A model generated the notes under the pieces. The model saw only the letters and a program-made list of their open reading frames with translations. It searched no databases and was not told the DNA's origin. Below are positions 10,984 through 20,387 of a DNA stretch of 64,000 nt, piece after piece. Position 1 is the stretch's first letter; each line of letters begins with the position of its first letter. Source of the DNA: Acholoe squamosa. Its lineage: Eukaryota > Annelida > Polychaeta > Phyllodocida > Polynoidae. The position numbers and the translations under genes were made by a program. The stretch lies in contig OX439036.1 of NCBI GenBank assembly GCA_949317995.1, forward strand, positions 86,775,920 through 86,839,919. Direction: 5' to 3'.

Positions 10984-11334
10984 ATGACATCGTCGGATCA
11001 CGAAAGCGATCAGGACGATAGAGGGGATGGTAAACACCATAATGTGGAGGCAGACGACGTTATTAACGTGTCTGCCCTACCCCGACGGGATATCTTAGAT
11101 ATCAATCGTAATACACTACCGAAATCCACGGAAATGTATACGCTGGGATTATCCTTAGATGAGGCTCTATCGAACTCTGTATTCAATCTGGGAGGGAGCT
11201 GTAAATCCAGACCTGGTCGTCGGATGGGCCCCGGATATAAGTCGACTACGGCTTATCTAAAAGCCAGAGACCAGGTAGAGCTACAAGCTAAGAAGCAACA
11301 TGAAGCATTCATGGCTGCTCAGAAGAAAATTTAG
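10984..11334 (+). CDS. Retroelement leader / N-terminal gag frame
   Basis: An open frame of 116 codons lies 320 bp inside the 5' LTR. The product is hydrophilic: acidic at the start (Asp/Glu/His), with a KSRPGRRMGPG basic patch and a Lys/Gln-rich C-terminus consistent with the start of a coiled coil. It stops where a transposon insertion begins; coiled-coil coding resumes after about 12.58 kb. I infer an N-terminal Gag region from position only, with no recognised domain. Confidence 0.45.
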   Translation: MTSSDHESDQDDRGDGKHHNVEADDVINVSALPRRDILDINRNTLPKSTEMYTLGLSLDEALSNSVFNLGGSCKSRPGRRMGPGYKSTTAYLKARDQVELQAKKQHEAFMAAQKKI

Positions 11335-11351
11335 GATGAGACCCAAGAATG

Positions 11352-12011
11352 CAGAGATGTCAGTTGGGTATGGGCTCAAACTCTGAAAGATTTTGGGTGT
11401 TAGCAAAACACCCATTCTCCTAATGTATTATGCTATAAAAAGCACCCATTTTGTCTTCATTTCAACCTATTCCCCTCACTCAAAACCATTAAAACCTCTC
11501 TGGAGTGGATGGTTATAGAAATACAATTAAAAACAATGCATCAGAATTTCAGCCAATCAGCAGCCACCTTAGATTCATGTCCTCTGAAATGAGATTTCAG
11601 AGATACTCTGATCTCTGAAAGGTGGTTTGTCTAGAAAAGGCTAGAGGGCAGCACAAGGCATGCTTGATTCCGGTAACGTCTTTTGGGGAGAAGCGCTAAT
11701 GTGGCGCCATTTTCGCTTGTAAAATATCAGCAGTAGACTTTCGCATTCCCACCGGAACCACTGACACACTTCCGATCATACCGTTTCTCCCCGAAAGGGT
11801 TCACGCTTGATTCCACCTGCTGAAGCCTGAATTAAGCTCAGCCTTAGGCTCCCTAGAAGTAGACAGGCATGTTGTAAGGGTATCTATGATTTATGTAATT
11901 CTCTCTATCCATATTATGACCACAATTTGGAAGAAGCCTCTGAGATGTCTGATTTTTAGGAAAGTTTGAACATCTGAAAATAGACAGACCTCTGAAGGTC
12001 TGACATCTCTG
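11352..12011. mobile_element. hAT-type non-autonomous element, 8-bp TSD
   Basis: The terminal inverted repeat CAGAGATGTCAG / CTGACATCTCTG fits the hAT pattern CAGNGNTG. The target duplication CAAGAATG (8 bp) is exact at 11,344-11,351 and 12,012-12,019. The 660-bp interior has no transposase frame. It sits within a second element that continues to about 12,570. Confidence 0.85.
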
Positions 12012-12019
12012 CAAGAATG

Positions 12020-12572
12020 GATCAGTAAACTTTGTTCTATAGGGAAGAGATCCATTCCTGTATGGAGGTGGCCATCTTGAAATTAGTTATGTAACTGGCC
12101 CCCGACGGCCATCTTGGATCTGGCAGAGGATTGTGGGTAATCTCTTATCTTTCTCTTCACCCACAGAAAACAATAGAAATTAATGACTGATAAGCTGCCC
12201 CTGCCTCTATCTTAATCACCTTAAGTACCTGTCCATTGTTTTAGGTGTGAATGGATGGGATTAGCCTAATAGGGAGACAATGGCTTGGTTTTACTCAGCC
12301 AGGATTATATGTTCCCTCTAAGAAAACTTTTTAAGTTTAATTTCTCTTGTATTTGAAGTACTAAGTCTATATAAAGCTAATATTGTTTAAGTTTATAAAG
12401 TATTTGCTATCCAAAGGTATAGATTTTTAGAATATACCTTCATATAGACTATTAGGAAGGGCCTACGAAAGTGAACTGTACAAAAAGGGCCAACTACTGA
12501 TCTAGACCCCGACTACATGAGCCACCTAGGAAATTTGTTTGGTACTAGCAATGGCTCTGTCCCGTATAGAAC
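12020..12572. mobile_element. Larger MITE remnant hosting the hAT insert (related to 41.48-42.43 kb)
   Basis: The sequence shares CCATTCCTGTATGGAGGT, GGCCATCTTG, TATCTTAATCACCTTAAGTA and the end CCGACTACATGAGCCACCTA with the 41.48-42.43 kb element. The left terminus is not preserved or not recognised, so the start of the element, upstream of the hAT insertion, is uncertain. Confidence 0.55.
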
Positions 12573-12599
12573 AGGAGGCGATTCTGAAAGAATCCAACC

Positions 12600-13307
12600 T
12601 AAAATAGACTTTCCTCTCTAGCCCATAGAGTGGAGTTACAATCGACGGAAGAGAGAGGAAGGGAAAGTAAGTTGGCAGAACTCGAAAATGGGGAAGCTAA
12701 TAGGCGGAGAGCATTCGACAAAGCTAGATCCGAGGAGGTCGCTTAAGCTCGGGATGTAAACAGACTACAGTCTGAGTTAAGTGCGATGGAAGAGAAGTTG
12801 AAGAGACTTCAATTACGCAAAGCCGAGACGGAATCTAAGCTAGTCACTGAACAAGACAAGATCCTTAGGGAAACGACTAAGTATCAGAGATCTCAGAAAG
12901 AAAAGAGTGAGAAGTACCGGATATTAAAGGATACTTTGAAAAGAGAAGCACAGGCTGCTCAGAACGAAACCGAGCGGTTGAAGACAATGAAAAGATTCGA
13001 TCTGAAATCTTGTCTGAAAATGCTCAGTTACGAGAGGAACCTGACAACTGACGTTGCGACTCTAAACAAGTCTGCTATGGAAAGCTACTTGCAGGAAAAG
13101 GAGAAAATAAACCCCCCTCCAGTGGGCTCTGACCCGAGGCCAGATTGGATCTTCGTTAAACAGGGTGACTTTGGTACCTGTTTAATACCGATACAGCCTA
13201 CGAGTGCATTCAACGGGCTGGACAGTCACAGTGGGGCTATAGCCAAGCACCACCACCACCTCCGAATAACAGTAGTTTTGGTGGATTGGGAGGCAATCGA
13301 ACCTTGA
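12600..13307 (+). pseudogene. Gag coiled-coil region (decayed)
   Basis: The longest open stretch is 12,786-13,307. It is strongly heptad-like and rich in Glu, Lys, Arg, Leu and Gln, and similar coding can be followed upstream to about 12,600 across stop codons. It is cut by a SINE-like insertion at 13,308-13,491, with the duplicated target CAATCGAACCTTGA. The gag frame resumes after the insertion. Coiled coils before capsid are common in retroelement Gag. Assignment rests on context. Confidence 0.55.
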
Positions 13308-13491
13308 GTGAGTAAGTGAGTAATAGATGTTTAACGCCATTTTGACAGCTGAGGTCATATTCATGACGAGAACTACATTACACAATTTCACAGAGGAATG
13401 TGTCAGTGCCCGCACATATGTGCACCACACACATCCTGAGGGGATAGGAAAGAGGAGAAATAGACCCTTTTAAGTGGGCTAGGGAGGCCCG
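13308..13491 (-). mobile_element. SINE-like retroposon, family I, inside gag
   Basis: A full copy with the exact 14-bp target duplication CAATCGAACCTTGA at 13,294-13,307 and 13,492-13,505. It was inserted after the host retroelement. Confidence 0.9.
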
Positions 13492-13505
13492 CAATCGAAC
13501 CTTGA

Positions 13506-14134
13506 ATGAAACCAAGGTGATGAATGGAGCAAACAACAGTGTGGGAGACTGACGTATGCTCACAACTCAGCCAAAAGGGTAGCAGTCATTCTGAAGGAGT
13601 ATGATGGTACCCGACCATGAAAGGAATGGTTTGAAGACTTCATCGATGTGATGAATTGTAATGGGTGGACGCCATATGAGGCGAAGCCACATCTAGTTAG
13701 ATGCCTGAAGGCTGGCCCGGGTCACATGGCTGTGGAGCAATGGCACACATGGTAAGGCCTAATGGGGAGATTTGAGCAGTTAGTAGAAACTGCTAGTGGG
13801 CTGTTGTGTAACATGGTCAAGGAGGATCCAATGGTTTGTTTTAGAAAGCGAACCCGAAACCAGGACTGGTATATGGACGATTTGATAACTTAATTTGTCA
13901 AAGGGCTGAGAGACCGAGATAAGCAGATAGCTGCAAGAGACGCCTGGAAGAAGGAATCCACATTGCACGGCATATTTAATGGAATAGATATGACTGTGAA
14001 GAAACAAACCATGTTAGCCGGGGATGTTCCTAATGTGTCAGGACACACCCCCGTTGCATCGACCCGAGGAGACGAACATCTAGGACGATTTCGAGTTAAT
14101 TGACATTGAGCAGGAGGATGGTACATTCTGCGCA
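13506..14134 (+). pseudogene. Gag capsid-like remnant
   Basis: Translation across several stops gives a capsid-like pattern typical of Ty3/gypsy Gag: a WF-x-DF-x-D segment, then GW-x-P-x-EA, then an LVRCLKAGPG-like motif, and later W-x2-D. At least three in-frame stops make it non-functional. It leads directly into the zinc-knuckle frame at 14,135. Confidence 0.55.
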
Positions 14135-14536
14135 ATGCAATTAAGAAGAACCACTTCTGGTAGGAAATATATTCCTAGGAAGGTGTTAAACAAGTCGAAG
14201 AATGCGAAGACAGTACCTGAGACTTCAAGTGTGCCCAGAGCTAACAGCAAGACAACAAAGCCAGCCAATAGCGCTTCGAAAGCGAGTGGTCAGTCACAAG
14301 ACGTGACAAAGTTAATGGAAGGAATGTGCAAAAAGATAACAAAAGCATTACAAGCCAGTCAGTCTAGACCCAAGGTGGATCGCCGAACGGTAAAATGTTT
14401 TAGGTGCCAGAAGATGGGGCACTACTTATCCGAATGTACTGCTGCAAAGCCAGTCATGGCGGCTTATTATGAAGCCGAAGACGAATCCGAAGCAAGTTTG
14501 CAAGATGCGGTGGCAGCAGATATTGTGGAAAATTAG
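14135..14536 (+). CDS. Gag nucleocapsid fragment with CCHC zinc knuckle
   Basis: A 133-codon frame starts basic and Ser/Thr/Lys-rich. It carries one retroviral-type knuckle, C-x2-C-x4-H-x4-C, encoded at 14,396-14,437, then ends acidic. Such knuckles bind element RNA during packaging. The frame is the C-terminal part of Gag. The upstream capsid is broken by stops, so this is a surviving fragment and not a complete gene. Confidence 0.75.
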   Translation: MQLRRTTSGRKYIPRKVLNKSKNAKTVPETSSVPRANSKTTKPANSASKASGQSQDVTKLMEGMCKKITKALQASQSRPKVDRRTVKCFRCQKMGHYLSECTAAKPVMAAYYEAEDESEASLQDAVAADIVEN

Positions 14537-14896
14537 AGGGGGTTGTATCCACAGCATTGGGTATAACCCCATCTAGAATAGAATGCCAAAATGCTACGGG
14601 GGTAAGCCGGTGGAAGAATTCGAATCAAGTATACCTGGAGGTGACTGTGGGTGCGCACCCCAGCATACTGACCGGGACCAGGGACCCTAGTGCAGATATG
14701 TGTGTTGGAGGAGACAATCGGGCAAATGGCCGCACTGGGGGAGAGGAAGGATGGATTAATAAGTTGATCTGAGTGTGCGGGACACGCCTTCCCCCAAGTC
14801 ATCCTTGTCTGGTGTTTTTAAGAGGACTCTGATTGAATCTTGGTGATTCTGGAGACTTTCATCAGTTTACCAGCAACCCATCCCCATTGGGAGGGA

Positions 14897-15079
14897 TTGA
14901 TTGATTGATTGATTTGTGTTTCACAGCACTTTAGCGGCACTAAGTGGCTATCCCGTGCTTCACAGGTTGATAATCTAACAGAAGAATGTGTCAGTGCCCG
15001 CGCACATGTGCACCACACACATCCTGAGGGGATAGGAAAGAGGAGATATAGACCCATTTAAGTGGGCTAGGGAAGCCCG
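14897..15079 (-). mobile_element. SINE-like retroposon, family II (head A, ATCA tail)
   Basis: Its tail side is (TTGA)n and TTGTGTTTCACAGCACTTTA; its head side is the same GGGCTAGGGAAGCCCG as family I. The exact 14-bp target duplication CCCATTGGGAGGGA is at 14,883-14,896 and 15,080-15,093. It separates Gag from protease. Confidence 0.9.
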
Positions 15080-15083
15080 CCCA

Positions 15084-15640
15084 TTGGGAGGGAGACGGTG
15101 GTATATACCCGTATCTGTGGAAGGTCGGGTAGGAGAATTCTTAGTGGATACTGGAGCTAGCCATTCCTGTCTGTCCAAAAGGTTCTTCGACTGGATGGCC
15201 GGCAGTCATAAAAACCTCAAAACGGGGGTAAATGCTTGCTCAGCCGACAGAATCAGTATGAGGACATTTGGGAGGACTTTAATGCCTATCCTTATAGGGG
15301 CAAAGAATTCTTTCTTTCGCCCACTATAGCAGAGGTTAGTGACAATGGAATCCTCGGGTTGGATTTTGCAAGCCTATATGGGGCCATGTTGGATCCGAGG
15401 GATGGAATAATGAGCATCCAGAACTCCTATGGCTTGCATGTACAGTGCATATTGAGACAAGTGTCTTCAATAGCAATTATACATACGGTGAAAATCCACT
15501 TCAACCGACTCAACAGCAGAAGTCTTGGATATTTTGAATATCCCATTGTATCCTCCGGGATATAAGACGAAGATCGAGCGCCTCGCCCACGTTGACGAGG
15601 AACCCGGAATCGTCTAAACGAACTGGGGAACCTACATCCC
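15084..15640 (+). pseudogene. Retropepsin (aspartic protease) of the gag-pro element, frameshifted
   Basis: The active-site motif DTGA (encoded at 15,147-15,158) sits in an LVDTGASHS context. The flap and the second conserved block ILGLDF (about 15,348) follow in a different frame, so a frameshift lies between roughly 15,240 and 15,330. A following PPGYKT-type segment near 15,553 resembles the linker that precedes reverse transcriptase in Ty3/gypsy Pol, but no RT follows. Retropepsins cleave Gag and Pol polyproteins. The copy is inactive as it stands. Confidence 0.75.
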
Positions 15641-16130
15641 AATGCACCCTTCAATGTTTGGGTATGGCGAGGGAGCAGTTGGTTACTACAGGGCGAACAA
15701 AGAAATTAGTTCGTAAGCCTGCACCTAAGGGACTCCTGACCGAGTCGGACCTCGAGGACAAGGATATCGAGAGGTCCAAGTCCGAGAGTGAGCCGGGTGC
15801 CAACATCCCAGAGGCAGCCAGTTCCGTTTCCAGGGGTGTGAAATCCCGAAAACAGTTTCCTCTGAAGCACATTATACCACCTCACAAGGATTTCTAGTTC
15901 ACATTATTACATAAGATAAGTGATTTCACTATTTAATTGGCTACATTATATTACTCTCTACTGTACAAGGAGGCCACAATTTACCATTGGAATACTTATC
16001 TACCTCCATTTGGGCTGACATTAGATCTAACATTTGGAAATTTCTAAGAACCCCCCCCCCAATAAATGGTAATTCATTTTCTCAGTGGATTTGCACAGAT
16101 CCCAGGAATGGTCCATGTGAGCATCAAAAA
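15641..16130 (+). pseudogene. Post-protease region, no RT motifs
   Basis: An open stretch to 15,897 encodes a Lys/Ser/Glu-rich, apparently disordered segment. Beyond it come A+T-rich sequence and a poly-C run at 16,052. In a normal Ty3/gypsy element this position would hold reverse transcriptase, but I see neither a YxDD nor a palm motif. The region may be a deletion scar or a junction with different sequence. Confidence 0.4.
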
Positions 16131-16149
16131 CGCGGAATTCCACGTTTCC

Positions 16150-16930
16150 GCGGAAATTTCACACCCCTGGTTTGGACAAAGACATCGCCCATCATCAAGC
16201 TGCTGTGGAGGAAAAGCGTCGTGAGCTTGCCACCCAGCAGAAGGAGCTGACTGCTGTTCGCTGAGCCCAGTTTAAACAGCAGGCTCAGCTTAAGTTGGGT
16301 ACTTCTTCCAAGACTGATACCACCACCAGTAGCCGAAGGAGTATCAGGGGTAAAGGAAAGGAGTCCGGTAAGACGGATTCCAGCCCTGAAGCCCCAAAAC
16401 AGCCCGTTGAGGGAAAGAAGAAGGAGAAGAAGGTGGTGAAGGAGTCTGGCTGAGCCCACTCCTACTTCTGCAAAGAAGGGGGACAAAAGCCAGCCGAGGC
16501 CTCCGACCCAACCACCACAGCAGTCACCACGGCTACCCTGGTTACTGCAGCAACCACTGTCACTACCAGCGGGTCGTCTGCTGTCACCTCGGTTGTGACT
16601 ACGACTGGTACTGTCACCACCAGTCGAGTCCAAACCAAGAGGGCACAGATTTACTTGAGCAGCGAGTTGGCCAAGTTGGAGGCAGTGACGACGTGGGAAG
16701 ACATGACCACGGACGTCCTGAAGGAAGACAACCAGAAGTGGATGCGGAAGAATGCAGCCGAGGGATTTAAAGAACGAGTCTCTCGCTGCTTCACCGATTG
16801 TGCCTACTACACAATCCACTACATGTGTCCGGGCACCGTCAACATGGACGGTGACAGCGACGATGAGGAATGGATGAAATCCGGACCTAATGATACGCCG
16901 GTGGGAAAATTTTTACCTGATTTGGATTGA
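16150..16930 (+). pseudogene. Unrecognised retroelement reading frame, segment 1
   Basis: Coding can be followed with a few stops: a Glu/Gln/Arg-rich coiled coil (16,170-16,270), a Lys/Ser/Pro-rich linker, a Thr/Val-rich repeat tract (16,500-16,630), then a distinct module around 16,595-16,930 with TTWEDMTTD, RCFTDCAYYT and an acidic patch. The 16,59x module reappears in the array units at 21.5, 22.6/23.2 and 24.1 kb. There the copies carry an extra acidic stretch of about a dozen residues, so they derive from a different source copy. I do not recognise the family. Confidence 0.45.
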
Positions 16931-17760
16931 TCAGCTTAAATCCAATTTAACACTGGTCTATAATTATGAGGCGAAAACGAAAGTTCAGTGGGCTATGACT
17001 CAATGGGTACCCAGTGGCAACTGTCGCAAGTGCCCATTCAAGTCTTGCCAGCTCTTGCTTACCGGAGATAAAATATTCAGCACCAAGCATCGGTTCGCCA
17101 GGCACATCGTGGAGCACCATATGCACCACAAGCCCATGCTGAGGTGTATCCCTGGTGATAGACCCAGCAGGTTGTGTGAAGGCACAGAGACAAGGCCTTG
17201 CATTTGCAAAAGGCCCATGGAACTGGCCTGGAGAAGACACGATAGCGTGCAGTCAAGTGCTTCAACGAGCTGCTTGCGAACTGGGCCGAGCTCCCGGCGA
17301 ACCAGGTGAGGAAACTCGCATTTGAGCCCGAGTTCTGCGCCTGGAAGAGTGGCAACATCATCACTCATTTCACCGTGAACCCCTTGGGTTCAAAGTTTCA
17401 GCTTCCAACCGAAGGGCACACGAAGCTGAAAAAGTGGAGAGGAAGACGGAGAAGCAGGCTCGTTTGAGGGGAACTGCTTGGGCGCAAACCCCATCCACAC
17501 CCCACAAACGAACCCGGGCGGACCGATCCATGAACTAAGGATCAGTCCAGACCAACTAACCCGGCTGATCATTGCCAGTCCGGACAGCAAGTCTCGGCGC
17601 TGGATATGCCTGGCTACCAAACGTCATGTGTGGTCAGCCAGGCCGTACCACCAGCGCCACTACCTGGCTTCACTGCTGGAGTTCAAAGCCCTCTGGGTAT
17701 TGACACCAGGAGCCCGGATGACTGGCAGAGTTTCTTGGGCCACAGCACTGGACACGGTGC
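16931..17760 (+). pseudogene. Unrecognised retroelement reading frame, segment 2 (Cys/His-rich)
   Basis: A stretch at about 17,020-17,130 encodes C-x2-C-x4-C followed by an H-x4-H-x3-HH cluster, suggestive of a zinc-binding fold. It is followed by Trp/Lys-rich and then Pro/Gly/Gln-rich sequence with several stops and frame changes. A frame at 17,606 runs into the SINE insertion at 17,763 and continues after it at 18,524, so the insertion is a later break. Function unknown. Confidence 0.4.
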
Positions 17761-17762
17761 AT

Positions 17763-18510
17763 TTGTTTGTTTGTTTAGTTTTACGTCCGGGGGCCATAAA
17801 GGAACTCAGACATTCAAGGTTTCTCGGACATTAAGTCCTTTCTTTTCTGTTTGGACAGGTATTTATATGCTGCTTGCCCGACACAGCAGTGACCAAATCT
17901 ATGAATGATCGAATCTATGAGATGAATGACCGCATCTATGAGGAGGGGTGAGTTGATTGATTGATTGACTTGTGTTTTACAGCACTTTAGCGGCACTAAG
18001 TGGCTATCCCGTGCTTCACAGGTTGGTAATTTAACAGAGGAATGTGTCAGTGCCCGCGCATATGTGCACCACATATCCTGAGGGGATAGGAAAGAGGAGA
18101 TATAGACCCTTTTAAGTGGGCTAGGGAAGCCCGAGGAGGAGGGGTGAGGGGGAAAACCGCTACCGGGGCTTCATTCCCCTACTCTTTTCGAAGGATAGCA
18201 AGTGTTCTTTTATTTCCCTGGTCCCATAGACAGGGCCAGACAAACCACGGCCTTTGATCACTCAGACGTGGTTCACTGAGGGAGAATCCCATGGCAAAAG
18301 GCAAGCATGTACGCCCGGGCCCGCGCATATGGACACGAGCTGCCCACATGCTCACCCCAAGACACAAGAAACCCCAAGTTTGTCGCCTTTTACGAATCTG
18401 GTATGCCCACTGGTAGAATGGAAGGAGGAAAATTCCTCCTTCGTGGACTTCCAATGAAGTTATTCTGCTCCTCCATGCCCTCACATGAAGGTCCCCACTC
18501 CACAGGGGGA
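17763..18510 (-). mobile_element. SINE-like retroposon, family III, interrupted by a family II copy
   Basis: The tail side is (TTTG)n then TTTAGTTTTACGTCCGGGGG; the head side ends CCCCACTCCACAGGGGGA. The exact target duplication GGACACGGTGCAT (13 bp) is at 17,750-17,762 and 18,511-18,523. Three tandem copies of a CCGAATCTATGA-type motif lie in the body. A family II SINE sits inside it at 17,953-18,133, so the order of events is readable. Confidence 0.9.
17953..18133 (-). mobile_element. SINE-like retroposon, family II, nested
   Basis: Inserted in the family III copy with target duplication GAGGAGGGGTGAG at 17,940-17,952 and 18,136-18,148. It has the TTGA tail side and the shared head A. Confidence 0.88.
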
Positions 18511-18523
18511 GGACACGGTGCAT

Positions 18524-19021
18524 GGTGGGCCGGTAAAGACACCACTGATGCACAGCGCCAAGTATACCGGGAGTACATGGCAAAGTTCTCTGCTATGGGA
18601 CCTGCAGGACCCAAATTCCAAGTCCTCACCTCCTCAGGTAGGGCTAAGGCTTAGGGGAGGGGCCGTGGTGGATGCGAGTCCACCCGACCACTCCCTGGCT
18701 ATGGTCGTGGACGAGGAGGCGCTACGGTAGAGGGTTCTGTTGTCCCTATTGCAGGCGCACCACCTGTTGCTGTACCCCCTCCTGCTCAGGTACCTGCCGC
18801 AGCTCCATCTGTGGACTCTCGGGTCCCCATCATGGGGCTGGTGGCAAATACTCTTGCTGGACTTGAGGATCCAGAAACGTTCTTCGACCACTGCAACGAA
18901 CGTACATGTAGGATCCAGAATGACCTCATGAGCCAATGGCAGTCACTTCACTGTCAAGTCTATTGACTACTGGCGGATGTAACTCGCCACCTTCAATCTC
19001 GTTTACGAGATACAGAAGCGT
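18524..19021 (+). pseudogene. Unrecognised retroelement reading frame, segment 3 (GRGRGG, Pro/Ala-rich)
   Basis: The frame broken at 17,762 resumes here and runs to a stop near 18,652. Read-through in the same frame gives a Gly/Arg-rich GRGRGG patch (about 18,655-18,720), then a Pro/Ala/Val-rich tract and a more globular end with Cys and Trp. GRG patches often bind RNA, which is inference here. It is interrupted by another retroposon at 19,022. Confidence 0.4.
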
Positions 19022-19280
19022 GATTGTTTGTTTTGTTTGTTTGTTTAGTTTTACGTCCGGGGGCCATCGAGGAACTCAGACATTCAAGAATTTTAAACTA
19101 TTCAATAGTAATGGTAGGCTGCGGGCCTACCTCGGGTTTGCGCATATGAGTGGGTGTGTGTGTGTGTGTGCGCGCGTGCATATATTTATGAGTCTGCTTG
19201 TAGCAGTGGGACATGGCTCGTAGTGGTGAAATACCACTCGTGCTTTCTCTATTTGTATACATCAAATGTAATATGCTCAA
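19022..19280 (-). mobile_element. SINE-like retroposon with family III tail but a different head
   Basis: The first 80 bp match the family III tail side (TTTAGTTTTACGTCCGGGGG then CATCGAGGAACTCAGACATT). The rest, including a (GT)n tract at 19,153, does not match family III. A degenerate target duplication, AGCGTGATTG versus AGCGTAATCA, flanks it. Confidence 0.6.
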
Positions 19281-20010
19281 AGCGTAATCAAGGAGCAGAT
19301 GAAGCTGGTCGAAGAGGCTTACAAAGCCTGTGTCAAAAAGCGAAGTGAAGCCGAGAAGCTTAAAGAGTTCCATGCCGCTGAGAACTTGGAAGTACATTAT
19401 CAGGTACAAGGAGGCAGACCTTAAGTTCTTCCTCTGCTTCGGCAAGCATCTGGACGACTGGGACGGCAAACTGTCGTCTCTGGCCGTCCCTTCGGATGCC
19501 GACACCAGAGCAGCGGGAGGCAGTTAGTCTGAGGGCGTTGGGGACTTGGGTTTGTGTCTATTGGACATGGACCCGAGCACCGGAAACCTTAAGCTCCTCG
19601 ACGAGGAACATAGCAGCTCGGCTCCAAACCAGGAGTCTGCTGAGATGGACAGTCGACGAGTAAGTGTCCATCTGCCGGCTACTTTGTACCCGAAGGTAAA
19701 GGCATCTATTATATGCCAGAGATTATTCTCGGATGACCACCTGGAACCTACGGACTGAAATGACGACCTGCAGCTAGATGGACGCTACCGAACCACTCTT
19801 GGACCACCACTCGAAAGGGGGCTGCATCACACATCTTCATCAGGGCACATCACAACAGCAACATGGTTTGCCACCACACCTAATGTTGCTGGATGGAGCT
19901 GCAGAAACCAGTCAGTCCAGGTTCGCCGGAAGTCAAATTTTTATTGTAAGGGTGATTCTACTACCCTGGTAGGACACCTTAACTTTTTATAATTGTAAAT
20001 ATCGTTATAA
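19281..20010 (+). pseudogene. Unrecognised retroelement reading frame, segment 4
   Basis: Right after the retroposon the coding pattern resumes with a Glu/Lys-rich helical stretch (about 19,285-19,390) and then mixed sequence with frame changes up to about 19,970. No domain is recognised. The following 370 bp to the LTR are A+T-rich and non-coding. Confidence 0.35.
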
Positions 20011-20370
20011 AATTTGAAACAAAACAAATTTTTTTTCCGGGTTAATACGAAACGCTAAAGTTTCATTCACTCTCGGATACGTCTATAAATACTGTATAAG
20101 GTTAATAATGTGTGTCAATAATAGTATAACTTTGTAATAATATTACTTCATAATATAGGTTGATGGTACATAAGGTGCCACTTCCTATCTGGTTATACTT
20201 AGTTACTTCGGGTTATATGTGACGATGCCTATTTATGTACATAATATTTATAATGCCCCTCTATTGTTATATTGGTTTTTTAACTACTATATCTTAGACT
20301 TACCTGTGTAAATAATTGTTATATATCATACGATGGTTTAAAACAGTCTATTGTAACACCTACCCTAGGT
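20011..20370. other. A+T-rich region before the 3' LTR
   Basis: Non-coding. Its last 80 bp (TTATATATCATACGATG, then CTATTGTAACACCTACCCTA) are kept in every array unit downstream. These bases therefore mark the 3' end of the internal region. Confidence 0.5.
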
Positions 20371-20387
20371 AAGTCTAGGGGGGATGG
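20371..20387 (+). other. Polypurine-like tract
   Basis: A purine-rich stretch CTAGGGGGGATGG ends directly at the TGTAGGGGC start of the LTR. It recurs before the LTRs at 22,359, 23,472 and 24,402. Confidence 0.55.

Noticed and set aside
16124-16819. Long minus-strand frame of 231 codons opposite the retroelement
   Set aside because: It is the complement of the plus-strand coding region with its Thr/Val-rich tract. It has Leu/Gly-rich composition expected of a shadow frame and no domain.
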